A program made the translations under genes and the position numbers. This document shows positions 53,193-61,676 of a stretch of DNA of 64,000 nucleotides, one piece after another. The DNA is from a candidate division KSB1 bacterium. GTDB lineage: Bacteria > Zhuqueibacterota > Zhuqueibacteria > Zhuqueibacterales > Zhuqueibacteraceae. The stretch is taken from assembly GCA_034506255.1 (NCBI GenBank), contig JAPDPX010000009.1:217501-281500 (forward strand). The letters are read 5' to 3'. Within the stretch, counting starts at the first letter, position 1; every line of letters starts with the position of its first letter. The notes beneath the pieces are model-generated. The model was not told the DNA's origin. It was given only the letters and a program-made list of their open reading frames with translations, and did no database searches.

Positions 53193-55951
53193 AACTCATT
53201 GAACTTCATCTCAAAGCATTCGGCTGTTTGAGCAGCCGCGATTTTCACTTTCAACCGCAGATGAATGTCATCTTTGGCCCGAATGAAGCGGGCAAGTCGA
53301 CCTTGCAGCAGGCGATCGTGGCCCTGCTCTACGGTTTTTACGACAACCAGCGTGCCCTGGCGCGCGAGCGCGAATCTCATGCCCGTTTTCGACCCTGGCG
53401 CAACGGCACCGACTATGCCGGCAGTCTGCATTACCAACTGGCGGACGGCACCCGGCTGATCGTGCAGCGCGATTTCTCCGGTGACGAGGTCACCACGCAG
53501 GTGTTCGACGCGGTCACCGGCGAAGACATCACCAGCCGCTACAGCCGCGGCCGGCATGGCCGTGTCGATTTTATGGAGAAGCAGGCCGGCATGTCGCGCG
53601 AGGTTTTTCTGGCCACGGCCTGCATCGGGCAGGGTGCGCTGCGCAACCTGCAGGCGCGCGAGTCCACCGCCGTATCGGATGCCCTTCTGCGGCTGCTCGA
53701 CTCCGCGGTGACGGAAACCTCGGCGGAGCGCGCGCTCGAACGCCTGGAGCTGAAGATGCGGGAACTGGGCAGCGATCGCTCGCAAAAGACGCTGCTCGCC
53801 ATGGCGCGTGCCCGCCTGGAAGATCTCCATGAAACCCACGCGCTGCGCCTGGCCATGCAACGTGCGGTGCAGGAGGATTATGAGAAGATCGAGCGGCTCA
53901 CGCTCGATCTCGACGAGCTGAATGCGCAAATCGCGGTGCTGGATCGCCAGCTTCTGCTCACCCGGAGGGAATTGCTGCGCCAGCGGCGGCAGCGCTGGCA
54001 GCGCAATGAGGAACAGCGCGCCCGCCTCATCGCCGAAATCGCCGAGCTGGCGCTGTTCGAGAATTTTCCCATGGAGCGCAAAGAGGAGTTTTTCAAACTG
54101 CGCGATGAATTCCTCTATCTCGAACGCCACCTGGCCAATCTCGCCGGCGAAGCCAACGATGTCGAATTGCGCCTGATGGCACTGGCGGAAAAAAGCAAGG
54201 CGATGCAACCGCTGGAAAAACTCTGGGAGAAACACTCGCTCGAAGATTTTCGCGTGCTTTGCCGGCGCTGGCAGGACAAGTACCACGAATCCATCGAAGC
54301 CGGCAACCGCGCCAGCGATGCCGATCAGGCGCTGGCGCGCGCCGGATTGAAGGAGGAAGACCGCCTGGCGCTCGCCAACATGAGCGACAGCGATCTGGAA
54401 AACTACAAGGCGCTGGAAACCAGGGTGCAACAATCGGACGAGGAAGTCACGCGAATTCGCAAAGAACACGACCTGTTTCATCGCAATGTCGCCTATTGGC
54501 GCCGGGTGCTGGCCTTTGCGGGATTGGTGGCGGGCATTTGCATGCTCTATGTCGCAGTCTCCACCAGCAGCACCAGTTTCGATTTTTCCAACATGCTGGT
54601 GTTTGGCCTGAGTGTGATCATTTTGATCATCGTGATCGTGGTCAACGTGCAATGGAACAGCCGCAGCCGCAGTCTCAATTTCAACCTGGTGAGCGTCGAG
54701 GAAAAATACATGGCCAATCGTGACGAGTTTCACAGCCTGCAGCTCCGTTTCGGGATCGAAACCGTCGCCGATCTGGCCCAGCGCCGCGCCCAATATCAGG
54801 CGCTGGCCGGCTTCAAACAGGTTCATCACAAGCTGGAACTCGAACGCAAAAAAATCGAGGACGACTTGCAGCCCTGGATGGCGGCACTCGGCATCAGTTA
54901 TGTCGGCCCGGACTCCCTGCCGGTGGCTGAGAAGAATCTCGAGGAGAGCCACCGTCTGTGGAGCGAAGCCAGGGCGCTGCGCCAGCGCCGTGACGAGCTT
55001 TTGAAGCAGCAGGCGGAAAGCTCTGCCAACCTCGCCAAAACCCGCTGGCTGCTCGAGGAATTGTTGCAACTGGCCCACATCGACGAGCCGGTGGGGGAAA
55101 AGGCTTTTCAAATCTTTCTGGCGAACTGCCAGAAGCGCGAATATCTCGAGACGCTGCGGCTGCAGGAACAACAGGCCGCCACGCTCAGCCGGGAAATTCT
55201 CGAGGGCGAAACCGTCGAGGCCATCAACGCGCAAATCGCCCAGCTCGAAGCGCAGCTCGCGACGCTGCCGCCGGCCGCCGCCAGGGAGGTGGAAGTTTCA
55301 GCAGCGGGTTTGACGGCGCTGCGTGAAAAGCGCGAGCGTCTCCAGGCTGAAAGGAACAATTTGCAGCAGTTGATGGCAACCACCAGGGAGCGCATCGCGG
55401 CGCGGCTGCAGGGCCAGCCGCCGCTTGCGGAGTTGGAGGAGGAAATCGCGCTGGTCGAAGCCGACGTCGCCCGTTTCGAACGCGCCCGCCGTGCCCTCGA
55501 ACTCGCCCATGAAACCCTGACGCAGGCCGCCCAGCGGCTGCATCGCGATTTTGCCCCGCGTCTCAATGAGTTCCTCAGCCAGCATGTGCAAAGGCTGACC
55601 AAGGGCAGATATATGACCGCGCTGGTCGATCCCTCCACGTTTGCGGTGCGGGTGCTGCCGAACCAGTATGAAGCACCGGTCGATCTCGAGAAGTTGAGTT
55701 TCGGCACGCGCGAGCAGATCTATTTGCTGCTGCGCGCGGCAGTGGTTGCATTGTTCGCCAAAAGCGGTGAAACCATGCCGCTCCTGCTCGATGATCCGCT
55801 GGCGCACGCCGATGAAAGCCGCTTGCGCGCCGCGCTGGCGATCTTTGCCGAACTGGCGGAATCCCACCAGATTTTCTATTTCACCAAGGATATTCAGGTG
55901 GTGAATTATTTCCGCGCCCGTCATGGGGCGGAGGCCATCATCACGATTTGA
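53189..55951 (+). CDS. SbcC/YhaN-like coiled-coil ATPase
   Basis: 920 aa. Walker A GPNEAGKST (about residue 30) opens the ABC-type head; the arms are long Glu/Arg/Leu-rich coiled coils; the C-terminal head has LSFGTREQIYLLLRAA (signature-like) and the Walker B LLLDDPLAHADESRL. In the middle are two membrane helices (VLAFAGLVAGICMLYVAV and MLVFGLSVIILIIVIVV), which is the YhaN pattern, so this protein probably sits on the membrane rather than being a free SbcC. With its partner it would bind and process DNA ends. No zinc-hook CxxC is obvious, which also fits YhaN. The gene starts inside the stop of the YhaO-like gene. Confidence 0.92.
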   Translation: MKLIELHLKAFGCLSSRDFHFQPQMNVIFGPNEAGKSTLQQAIVALLYGFYDNQRALARERESHARFRPWRNGTDYAGSLHYQLADGTRLIVQRDFSGDEVTTQVFDAVTGEDITSRYSRGRHGRVDFMEKQAGMSREVFLATACIGQGALRNLQARESTAVSDALLRLLDSAVTETSAERALERLELKMRELGSDRSQKTLLAMARARLEDLHETHALRLAMQRAVQEDYEKIERLTLDLDELNAQIAVLDRQLLLTRRELLRQRRQRWQRNEEQRARLIAEIAELALFENFPMERKEEFFKLRDEFLYLERHLANLAGEANDVELRLMALAEKSKAMQPLEKLWEKHSLEDFRVLCRRWQDKYHESIEAGNRASDADQALARAGLKEEDRLALANMSDSDLENYKALETRVQQSDEEVTRIRKEHDLFHRNVAYWRRVLAFAGLVAGICMLYVAVSTSSTSFDFSNMLVFGLSVIILIIVIVVNVQWNSRSRSLNFNLVSVEEKYMANRDEFHSLQLRFGIETVADLAQRRAQYQALAGFKQVHHKLELERKKIEDDLQPWMAALGISYVGPDSLPVAEKNLEESHRLWSEARALRQRRDELLKQQAESSANLAKTRWLLEELLQLAHIDEPVGEKAFQIFLANCQKREYLETLRLQEQQAATLSREILEGETVEAINAQIAQLEAQLATLPPAAAREVEVSAAGLTALREKRERLQAERNNLQQLMATTRERIAARLQGQPPLAELEEEIALVEADVARFERARRALELAHETLTQAAQRLHRDFAPRLNEFLSQHVQRLTKGRYMTALVDPSTFAVRVLPNQYEAPVDLEKLSFGTREQIYLLLRAAVVALFAKSGETMPLLLDDPLAHADESRLRAALAIFAELAESHQIFYFTKDIQVVNYFRARHGAEAIITI

Positions 55952-56029
55952 ATCTTCTGTCGCGGAGCGTGCAGCGCCAGCCTGCGGCCGCGACTGCCCG
56001 CCAGTCCTTTTCCATCCCGCCGACAAAAT

Positions 56030-56066
56030 AAAAAGGCCCGAATCAGATGATTCAGGCCTTTTTGGC
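56030..56066. terminator. bidirectional intrinsic terminator
   Basis: AAAAAGGCCCGAATCA and TGATTCAGGCCTTTTT form an almost perfect hairpin with A-run and T-run on the two sides, so it can end transcription from either strand. It is 80 nt after the SbcC-like gene. Confidence 0.87.
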
Positions 56067-56188
56067 TGTGAGGGGGAGCCAGATCTATGTCAATCGCCAC
56101 ACGGCGTTCCGATGAAGCCGAAAAAGAAAGCATCCGGTCAACCGTGATGGGCGGCGAGCGTCATGCTCTCCGCAGTAAGGAGGAAGTC

Positions 56189-56356
56189 ATGTCACGTTTG
56201 GTTAACAGCCACGGTTTTAAGCCGGATGCCAAGTTCCCTTGCACCAACTCTCCTGTCAGCGGCAAGAATCACTTTGGCTTTTCGAATTGCAACCGCCATG
56301 CCAGTGTTGCGCCAGAGGGGCGCGCCACCCGGCGGGGTTTGGAATCCTGTTCTTAA
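56189..56356 (+). CDS. small uncharacterised open frame with strong ribosome site (55 aa)
   Basis: ATG 56189 has AAGGAGG (56177-56183) 5 nt upstream. The product starts MSRLVNSHGFKPDAKFPC, contains three Cys and no hydrophobic segment, and resembles no family I know. It is isolated between a terminator and convergent genes, so it may be a small gene, or chance. Confidence 0.35.
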   Translation: MSRLVNSHGFKPDAKFPCTNSPVSGKNHFGFSNCNRHASVAPEGRATRRGLESCS

Positions 56357-56483
56357 CCTGTATGATTGCAGGGGCTTGTTGATTCCCCGGCATGGCGGCG
56401 CCTGCGCTGCGTCTCGGCGAGGGAGAGCGGCCCTGGCAGGGGAATCTTACAGAAGCGAATTACAAAAACGGAGGATGAGACAG

Positions 56484-56840
56484 TCACTTGATCCACAAAA
56501 TGGTAATGCCGGCATTGGCCTGGCCGAGATCGGGGTCATCAATTTGTCCGCATTCCTCCCGCATCTCCTGCGTGTCGTCGTCAAAGATGCTGTAGTCCTC
56601 GCCATAGATCACGGCCCGGAAGTGACGTTGGAAGCGATAGGCCCAATCCCGCACGGTTTCGCGGGTCGCGCCGCCCCGGCCGTGGCTGCCATAGCCGTGC
56701 ACGATTTTCAATGCCCGATATTCCTTTGAGCCGCGGATTTCGGAAAGCAGGTGGTTCAACTCTGCTTCGACTTTGTCGGGATGGCGTGGCGGATGGCCAA
56801 GATCCACTGTGCGCACGTAATTCCTGGTGGTTTGCCTCAT
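56484..56840 (-). CDS. Smr-domain protein
   Basis: 118 aa. The Smr (small MutS-related) domain is shown by LKIVHGYGSHGRGGATRETVRDWAY (the HGxGxG-type loop) after a helical N-terminus with TVDLGHPPRHPDKVEAELNHLL. Stand-alone Smr domains have nuclease or RNA-binding roles. ATG 56840 is preferred over the frame start at 56867 because GGGGAG lies 6 nt upstream. It lies about 40 nt downstream of the ECF sigma factor gene on the same strand. Confidence 0.85.
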   Translation of the reverse strand: MRQTTRNYVRTVDLGHPPRHPDKVEAELNHLLSEIRGSKEYRALKIVHGYGSHGRGGATRETVRDWAYRFQRHFRAVIYGEDYSIFDDDTQEMREECGQIDDPDLGQANAGITILWIK

Positions 56841-56882
56841 GTCAGGCTCCCCGCGTTTGCGTGACACCAGCGCGCCGTCGTT

Positions 56883-57962
56883 TCAAGGGCTGGCTGTGCC
56901 GTTGCCACCTGCGGTGGGGGCGGCCGGCTTGCGATAGGGCACGAGCTTGCCGAATTTGCGCACGACTTTTTGATCGGTGATCATATCGATGCGAACGATT
57001 TTGCAACCTGCCGGCAGCGTGTGAGTGATCATCAGCGCGAGAGCCAGGGTGGGATAAAAACGCAGGCCGCTCTTTTCCCGGCGTTTGCGATAACACAGCA
57101 AACCGGCCTGGCCGTTGACCTCGATGACCGTGGTGGCATGTGGTGCCAGACCGACTTCGAACAGGCGGTTGAATTGCACGGCGATGGCCTCCGGGCCGTG
57201 AAAGGAGCCGATCGCCGGGATCACCAGAGCGGCCTGTTGATCCAGCAGGTCCGTGAGTTGCAAGGGGTTGGTTTGCACCAGTGCGCGCGCCAGCCGGCGC
57301 ATGATTCCCGCCACCCGGGGATGGTTGGGCAGGAGGGGATGGCGCGGCAGCTTGCTTTGCGCCGCCTGAATGGTCTGGCGTGCGAGTGTGAGCTGCTCCC
57401 GCGTTTGTTCGGTGCTGAGCTGCAGGGCGCTTGCCGCCTGGGCCTCGCTGGCGCCGAGAATGTCCGTCAGCAGGTAGAGGGCGCGCGTCTCCGGCGCCAG
57501 CAGATGCAGGACGTTCACAAACACCAAAGACAAACTTTCGTAGGTCGCCACAGTGCGCTGCGGTGAGGCCTCGATCAAGTCGATTTCTGCCAGCGGCGTC
57601 TTGTTGGTGAGCAGCGGTTCGACCGCAGCGCGGGCGGGTGCACTGGCATCCGTCGTGCCGTTCTCCCCGGCAGGCTGCTGGATGGCGGCATGAATGGCCT
57701 GCAGGCTGGCAGTAACTGCACACCGGTGAACCAGCGCCTGCCAGGTCTCCTCCGGCCCATTGGCGGCCACGCCCTCGACGATGCTGATCAGCGCCTCCTG
57801 GGCAGCATCCTCGGCGTCCTCCAGATTGCCGATGAGGCGGTAGCATGTGGTCACGACTTGCGGCCGCAACCGCTCCAGCAAGCGATCCAGCGAGGCACGG
57901 TTGCCCTGTTTGGCCAGAAGGAAATCATCCTGCAGCCGGCTGACTGCCTCGAAGTGATTCAT
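56883..57962 (-). CDS. ECF sigma factor of SigJ type with SnoaL-like C-terminal domain
   Basis: 359 aa. Region 2 (about 15-70: LLERLRPQVVTTCYRLIGNLEDAEDAAQEALISIV) and region 4 (about 145-205: LAPETRALYLLTDILGASEAQAASALQLSTEQTREQLTLAR) are typical of ECF factors. A C-terminal SnoaL-like domain (about 225-335) follows, as in SigJ/ECF41-type factors where it modulates activity in place of an anti-sigma factor. It has no neighbouring anti-sigma gene. AGGA lies 9 nt before ATG 57962. The target promoter is unknown. The adjacent Smr gene is likely cotranscribed. Confidence 0.85.
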   Translation of the reverse strand: MNHFEAVSRLQDDFLLAKQGNRASLDRLLERLRPQVVTTCYRLIGNLEDAEDAAQEALISIVEGVAANGPEETWQALVHRCAVTASLQAIHAAIQQPAGENGTTDASAPARAAVEPLLTNKTPLAEIDLIEASPQRTVATYESLSLVFVNVLHLLAPETRALYLLTDILGASEAQAASALQLSTEQTREQLTLARQTIQAAQSKLPRHPLLPNHPRVAGIMRRLARALVQTNPLQLTDLLDQQAALVIPAIGSFHGPEAIAVQFNRLFEVGLAPHATTVIEVNGQAGLLCYRKRREKSGLRFYPTLALALMITHTLPAGCKIVRIDMITDQKVVRKFGKLVPYRKPAAPTAGGNGTASP

Positions 57963-58245
57963 AAGTTGGATTCCTGCTCAATAAAATCGCGGGCGAATAT
58001 AGGCATATTCCTTTTGTGAAGGCAAGACAAAAAACAAAAGCCCCGTAATCCCCCTGGTAACAGGTGGGGTGGCACAGGCCTCCCCGCCTGCAGACAAGCG
58101 GTCAGCATTCCATCCCCACACGCAACGGAGGCATTACAAAGCCCTTGAGAATGCCGGGGAGATTCTTTATGTTTCAGCCCGCTTGTCGCTGCGCAGCCCG
58201 CCGCGGGCTGTTCAACACTTTGTACCCGCATCTCATGCGTCTGCC

Positions 58246-58929
58246 ATGGAAAGCCGCGTGCCCCTGACTACAGCGCGCCTGCACTGCCGCCTCTTTATCA
58301 CCGGGGGCAGCGGTTATCTCGGCCGTCATTTGGTTCCGCAGTTGCAGCAACGCGGTCATGCCGTGCGGGCACTGGTGCGGCCCGGCGCGCAGGGCAGGCT
58401 GCCGGCAGGTTGTGAGACGGTTGTCGGCGATGCCCTCCGGGCAAACTCGTTTGGCGCGTGCGTGCCGCCGGCAGACACGTTCGTCCATCTTGTGGGTGTT
58501 CCTCGTCCCGGGCCGGCAAAAGCACGGCTGTTTCGCACGGTTGATTTGGCTTCGGTGCAGGCTGCGGTGACTGCCGCGTGCACCAGCGGCATTGCGCACC
58601 TGGTCTACGTCAGCGTGGCACAACCGGCGCCTGTGATGCAGGCCTACGTGCGGGTGCGCGCGGAGTGCGAAGCTCTGATCCGCGGCAGCGGGTTGAACGC
58701 GACCCTCATCCGGCCCTGGTACGTTCTTGGCCCCGGCCATCGCTGGCCACATCTGTTGCAACCATTCTACTGGCTGGGGGAGCGGTGGTCCGCCACGCGC
58801 GACACGGCGCGCCGGCTGGGGCTGGTCACGCTTACGCAAATGATCGCGGCGCTGGTGCATGCCGTCGAACATCCGCCCACCGGCATTCGTGTGATGGAAG
58901 TGCCGGAGATTCGAAAAATGACACTGTGA
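58246..58929 (+). CDS. NAD(P)-binding epimerase/dehydratase-like protein
   Basis: 227 aa. A Rossmann fold of the atypical SDR family: LFITGGSGYLGRHLVPQL (GxxGxxG nucleotide-binding site, about 17-34), then HLVGVPRPGPAK and VYVSVAQPAPVMQAYVRVRAECEALI, LIRPWYVLGPG. The catalytic Tyr-x-x-x-Lys is not clear (AYVRVRAE has Tyr without Lys), as in several NmrA/complex I subunit-like members, so it may be a cofactor-binding protein rather than an epimerase. The frame extends to 58069, but the first 59 codons are not family-like. ATG 58246 is a judgement; its ribosome site is weak. Confidence 0.78.
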   Translation: MESRVPLTTARLHCRLFITGGSGYLGRHLVPQLQQRGHAVRALVRPGAQGRLPAGCETVVGDALRANSFGACVPPADTFVHLVGVPRPGPAKARLFRTVDLASVQAAVTAACTSGIAHLVYVSVAQPAPVMQAYVRVRAECEALIRGSGLNATLIRPWYVLGPGHRWPHLLQPFYWLGERWSATRDTARRLGLVTLTQMIAALVHAVEHPPTGIRVMEVPEIRKMTL

Positions 58930-59023
58930 TGGTGATCGTCCACTGTGGCCAACCGCTGGCATGACTGGCTGCACCGTCTGTGCGAATCCCGGCACCTGAA
59001 CCAAATCCTGGCGAAAGTCCTCC

Positions 59024-59869
59024 ATGTGGCGTTCCCTGTTGTTCCTCATTGCTGCTTTTGCCCTGCTGCTCATGTTGCTCCGGCTGTTCGAGCGCCATTT
59101 CGTTTTCTTCCCCCGCCCCCATCCCCGCGGCTTCTGGCAACCGGAACGATTCGGCCTGTCCGTGCAGGACGCTTATTTCACCACCGCTGAGGGTGCCACG
59201 CTGCACGGCTGGTTCGTGCCGCATCCGGCGCCGGTGGCCAGCCTGCTGATGGCGCATGGCAATGCCGGCAACCTCAGCGATCGCGTCGAATGGCTCGTGC
59301 GGCTGCAGCGGCAGGTTCCCGCCCATTTGTTCATGTTCGATTATCGCGGCTATGGCCGCAGCACCGGCTCACCTTCCGAGGAGAACTGCTATCGTGACGC
59401 CGAAGCGGCGTATGACTGGCTGCACCAGCATGTGCCGGGTTTGCCGATTATCGCCCACGGCCACTCGCTGGGCAGCGCGGTGGTGATCGAACTCGCCGGC
59501 CGCCGTCCTCTGACGGGCCTGATCATCGAGGCCGGTTTCACCGACGCGGCAGACATGGCGCGCCTGATGTTTGGCGGGCTGCCGATGGGCTGGCTCACCA
59601 GCATGAAATGGGCGAGCCGGGAAAAAGTCGCGCAGCTCACCCTGCCCAAGCTGTTCCTGCATGGCGATCGCGATGAGGTGGTCCCGTATTCGCTGGGTCA
59701 AAAACTTTTCGCGGCCGCCGCGCACCCCAAACATTTCGTCACGCTCACCGGCGTGGATCACAACGACTCTTTCCTTGCCGGCGGCGAAAACTATTATCGT
59801 GTCCTGCGGGATTTCGTACAGCAATGCGCGGCACAAGCTTCGTCCACCGTGGTGAAAGGGGCGCCGTGA
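59024..59869 (+). CDS. alpha/beta hydrolase (membrane-anchored, BEM46-like)
   Basis: 281 aa. An N-terminal hydrophobic helix (LLFLIAAFALLLMLLRLF) is followed by the hydrolase fold: oxyanion strand LLMAHGNAGNLSDR, nucleophile elbow GHSLGS (Ser near 147), LFLHGDRDEVVPYSLG (acid) and GVDHNDSF (His). Substrates could be esters or short lipids; members of this family are widespread and poorly defined. The gene ends in a GTGA overlap with the EamA transporter gene. Confidence 0.88.
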   Translation: MWRSLLFLIAAFALLLMLLRLFERHFVFFPRPHPRGFWQPERFGLSVQDAYFTTAEGATLHGWFVPHPAPVASLLMAHGNAGNLSDRVEWLVRLQRQVPAHLFMFDYRGYGRSTGSPSEENCYRDAEAAYDWLHQHVPGLPIIAHGHSLGSAVVIELAGRRPLTGLIIEAGFTDAADMARLMFGGLPMGWLTSMKWASREKVAQLTLPKLFLHGDRDEVVPYSLGQKLFAAAAHPKHFVTLTGVDHNDSFLAGGENYYRVLRDFVQQCAAQASSTVVKGAP

Positions 59870-60774
59870 CACAGATTCCCGGCTCTTCACCATTGCCGGC
59901 TGTGCTGCCGCGGCGGCGTGTGTATGCCGTGCTGGCGCTCGGCGTGCTGGCCGTGTCCTTCTCCGCAATTTTCGTGCGTTGGTGTGAAGCGCCGGCGCTG
60001 GCCATTGCCTTTTACCGCTTGTTCTTCGCTTCCGCCTTTCTGATTTTGTCCACACGCGGCAAAGCCTGGCGTGCCCGGCAGACGCTGTCGCTGCCGGCGG
60101 CGGCGTGGGCGGTGCTGTCGGGCGTCATGCTCGCCGGGCATTTCGTCACGTGGATCGCCTCCCTCTCCCACACTTCCGTGGCGAGCTCCACGGTGCTGGT
60201 TGCCACTTTGCCCGTTTTTGTGACGCTGGGTGCCGTGTTCGTTTTGCGGGAACGGCTGCGGCCTCTGCTTGCCGGCGGTTTGCTGCTTGCAATGATCGGC
60301 GTCCTCATCATTGCGCTGTGTGACGGTCAGGCTGGCAGGGACTCGCTGCGCGGTGATCTTCTGGCGCTGGCCGGCGCGCTTTTCGGCAGCGTTTACTTTC
60401 TCATCGGCCGGCGGCTGCGTCAGAGCATGCCCACCAGGGTGTATGTCACCCTGTGCTATTCGACCGCTGCGCTGGTTGTGCTGCTGGCTGCGCTCCTGCT
60501 GCGGGTGCCGCTGTTGTCCTATTCCTGGCAAACCTTCGGTTTGTTCATGTTGATTGCGCTGGTTCCGCAAATCATGGGGCACACGAGTTTCAACTGGGCC
60601 TTGCGCCATCTTTCGGCGCCCACGGTGGCGGTTGCCCTGCTGGGTGAGCCGGTCGGGGCGAGCCTGCTCGCCTGGCTGTTGTTGGGGGAGAAAGTCGCGG
60701 GCTGGACGATGCTGGGCGGGTTGCTCACGCTGGCTGGCGTCACACTGGCTATTTATGGCGAGCCGAGGTCGTGA
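59866..60774 (+). CDS. EamA/DMT superfamily transporter
   Basis: 302 aa. It has ten hydrophobic segments in two EamA repeats. The first repeat runs from YAVLALGVLAVSFSAIFVRW to LLLAMIGVLIIALCD, and the second from DLLALAGALFGSVYFLIG to LLTLAGVTLAIYGEPRS. GTG 59866 overlaps the hydrolase stop (GTGA) and has AAAGGGG 5 nt upstream; the longer frame from 59824 is not preferred. Transporters of this family export small metabolites such as amino acids or nucleotide sugars, but the cargo cannot be read here. Cotranscribed with the downstream genes. Confidence 0.88.
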   Translation: MTQIPGSSPLPAVLPRRRVYAVLALGVLAVSFSAIFVRWCEAPALAIAFYRLFFASAFLILSTRGKAWRARQTLSLPAAAWAVLSGVMLAGHFVTWIASLSHTSVASSTVLVATLPVFVTLGAVFVLRERLRPLLAGGLLLAMIGVLIIALCDGQAGRDSLRGDLLALAGALFGSVYFLIGRRLRQSMPTRVYVTLCYSTAALVVLLAALLLRVPLLSYSWQTFGLFMLIALVPQIMGHTSFNWALRHLSAPTVAVALLGEPVGASLLAWLLLGEKVAGWTMLGGLLTLAGVTLAIYGEPRS

Positions 60775-61676
60775 TGAAACGCATTCTGCTGGCAGCCAAT
60801 CCTCATGCCGGCCTGGGCCGGGGTCGGAAAGTCCTGGCGCGGTCGTTGCGCATCCTGCAACAGCGCGGTGTCGCTGCCGAAGTGCTGATTTCGGAATGCG
60901 AAGGTCACCTGCTGCGCGCCCTGCCCCGGCGTTTGCTGGAAGGCTGGGATCAAATCGTCGCCCTGGGCGGCGACGGCACGCTGTTTCAAGTGATCAATTG
61001 CTGCCTGCAGCAACCGGGATTCGATACGCCGCTGGCGCTCATTCCCGCGGGCACCGGCAACTCCTTTGCGCGCGAGCTGGCCGGCGCCGCGCTGCCCGCC
61101 GCCTGGGAGGGAATTCTGTCCGGTGAACCCACGCGCATCGATGTGTTGCACTGTCTGCCGCAAACCCCTGCGCCGGATTTTCCCGCGGGGTATTACTGCC
61201 TCACTGCACTGGGGCTGGGCTTCGTCTCCGACGTCACCCGCAACGCGCTGCACTTCAAGCGCTTCGGCGTCCTGGCCTATGTCCTGGCTGTCATGAAAAG
61301 CCTGGCCAAACTGACCGCCGCGCATTTGCGCCTGCAACTTGACGGCCGGCTGATCGAGCGCGAAGGCGTGTTTGTCATCGTGTGCAATTCGCGCTTCGCC
61401 GGCGGCCTGATGAAGATTGCACCCGGCGCCCGGCTCGACGACGGCTTGATGGAGGTGCTGGTGTTGCACAAGGTGAATCGCCGCACCTTGCTGCGCGCCT
61501 TTCCCTCGGTGTTCAAAGGCACGCACGTGCATCATCCCAACCTTGAAATCTTCAGCGGCCGCAGCCTGCAGATCGCAGCGGAACCGGTGCAAGTTCTCAC
61601 GCCTGACGGCGAAGTGGCCGGCTGCACGCCGGTGAGCGTAACGATTCAACCCCAAAAACTGCCATTTCTGTTATGA
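60774..61676 (+). CDS. diacylglycerol/lipid kinase family protein (YegS/LCB5-like)
   Basis: 300 aa. The catalytic domain has ILLAANPHAGLGRG at the N-terminus, the signature ALGGDGTLFQVIN (GGDGT near residue 65) and IPAGTGNSFARELA, with the C-terminal beta-rich domain (VFVIVCNSRFAGGLMKIAPGARLDDGLMEVLVL). It transfers phosphate from ATP to diacylglycerol or a related lipid. The frame can begin at GTG 60771, but GAGG sits 5 nt before ATG 60774, which overlaps the transporter stop (TGATG). It ends in an ATGA overlap with RNase Z. Confidence 0.92.
   Translation: MKRILLAANPHAGLGRGRKVLARSLRILQQRGVAAEVLISECEGHLLRALPRRLLEGWDQIVALGGDGTLFQVINCCLQQPGFDTPLALIPAGTGNSFARELAGAALPAAWEGILSGEPTRIDVLHCLPQTPAPDFPAGYYCLTALGLGFVSDVTRNALHFKRFGVLAYVLAVMKSLAKLTAAHLRLQLDGRLIEREGVFVIVCNSRFAGGLMKIAPGARLDDGLMEVLVLHKVNRRTLLRAFPSVFKGTHVHHPNLEIFSGRSLQIAAEPVQVLTPDGEVAGCTPVSVTIQPQKLPFLL

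Larger units (their letters stand above)
55952..56483. other. intergenic region with terminator and one small candidate frame
   Basis: About 530 nt between the convergent SbcC-like and Smr-domain genes. A bidirectional terminator lies at 56030-56066. A 55-codon frame (56189-56356) with a strong ribosome site is listed separately. Confidence 0.5.

Noticed and set aside
53147..55234. 695-codon open frame antisense to the SbcC-like gene
   Set aside because: Shadow of a long coiled-coil gene; no ribosome site or domain.
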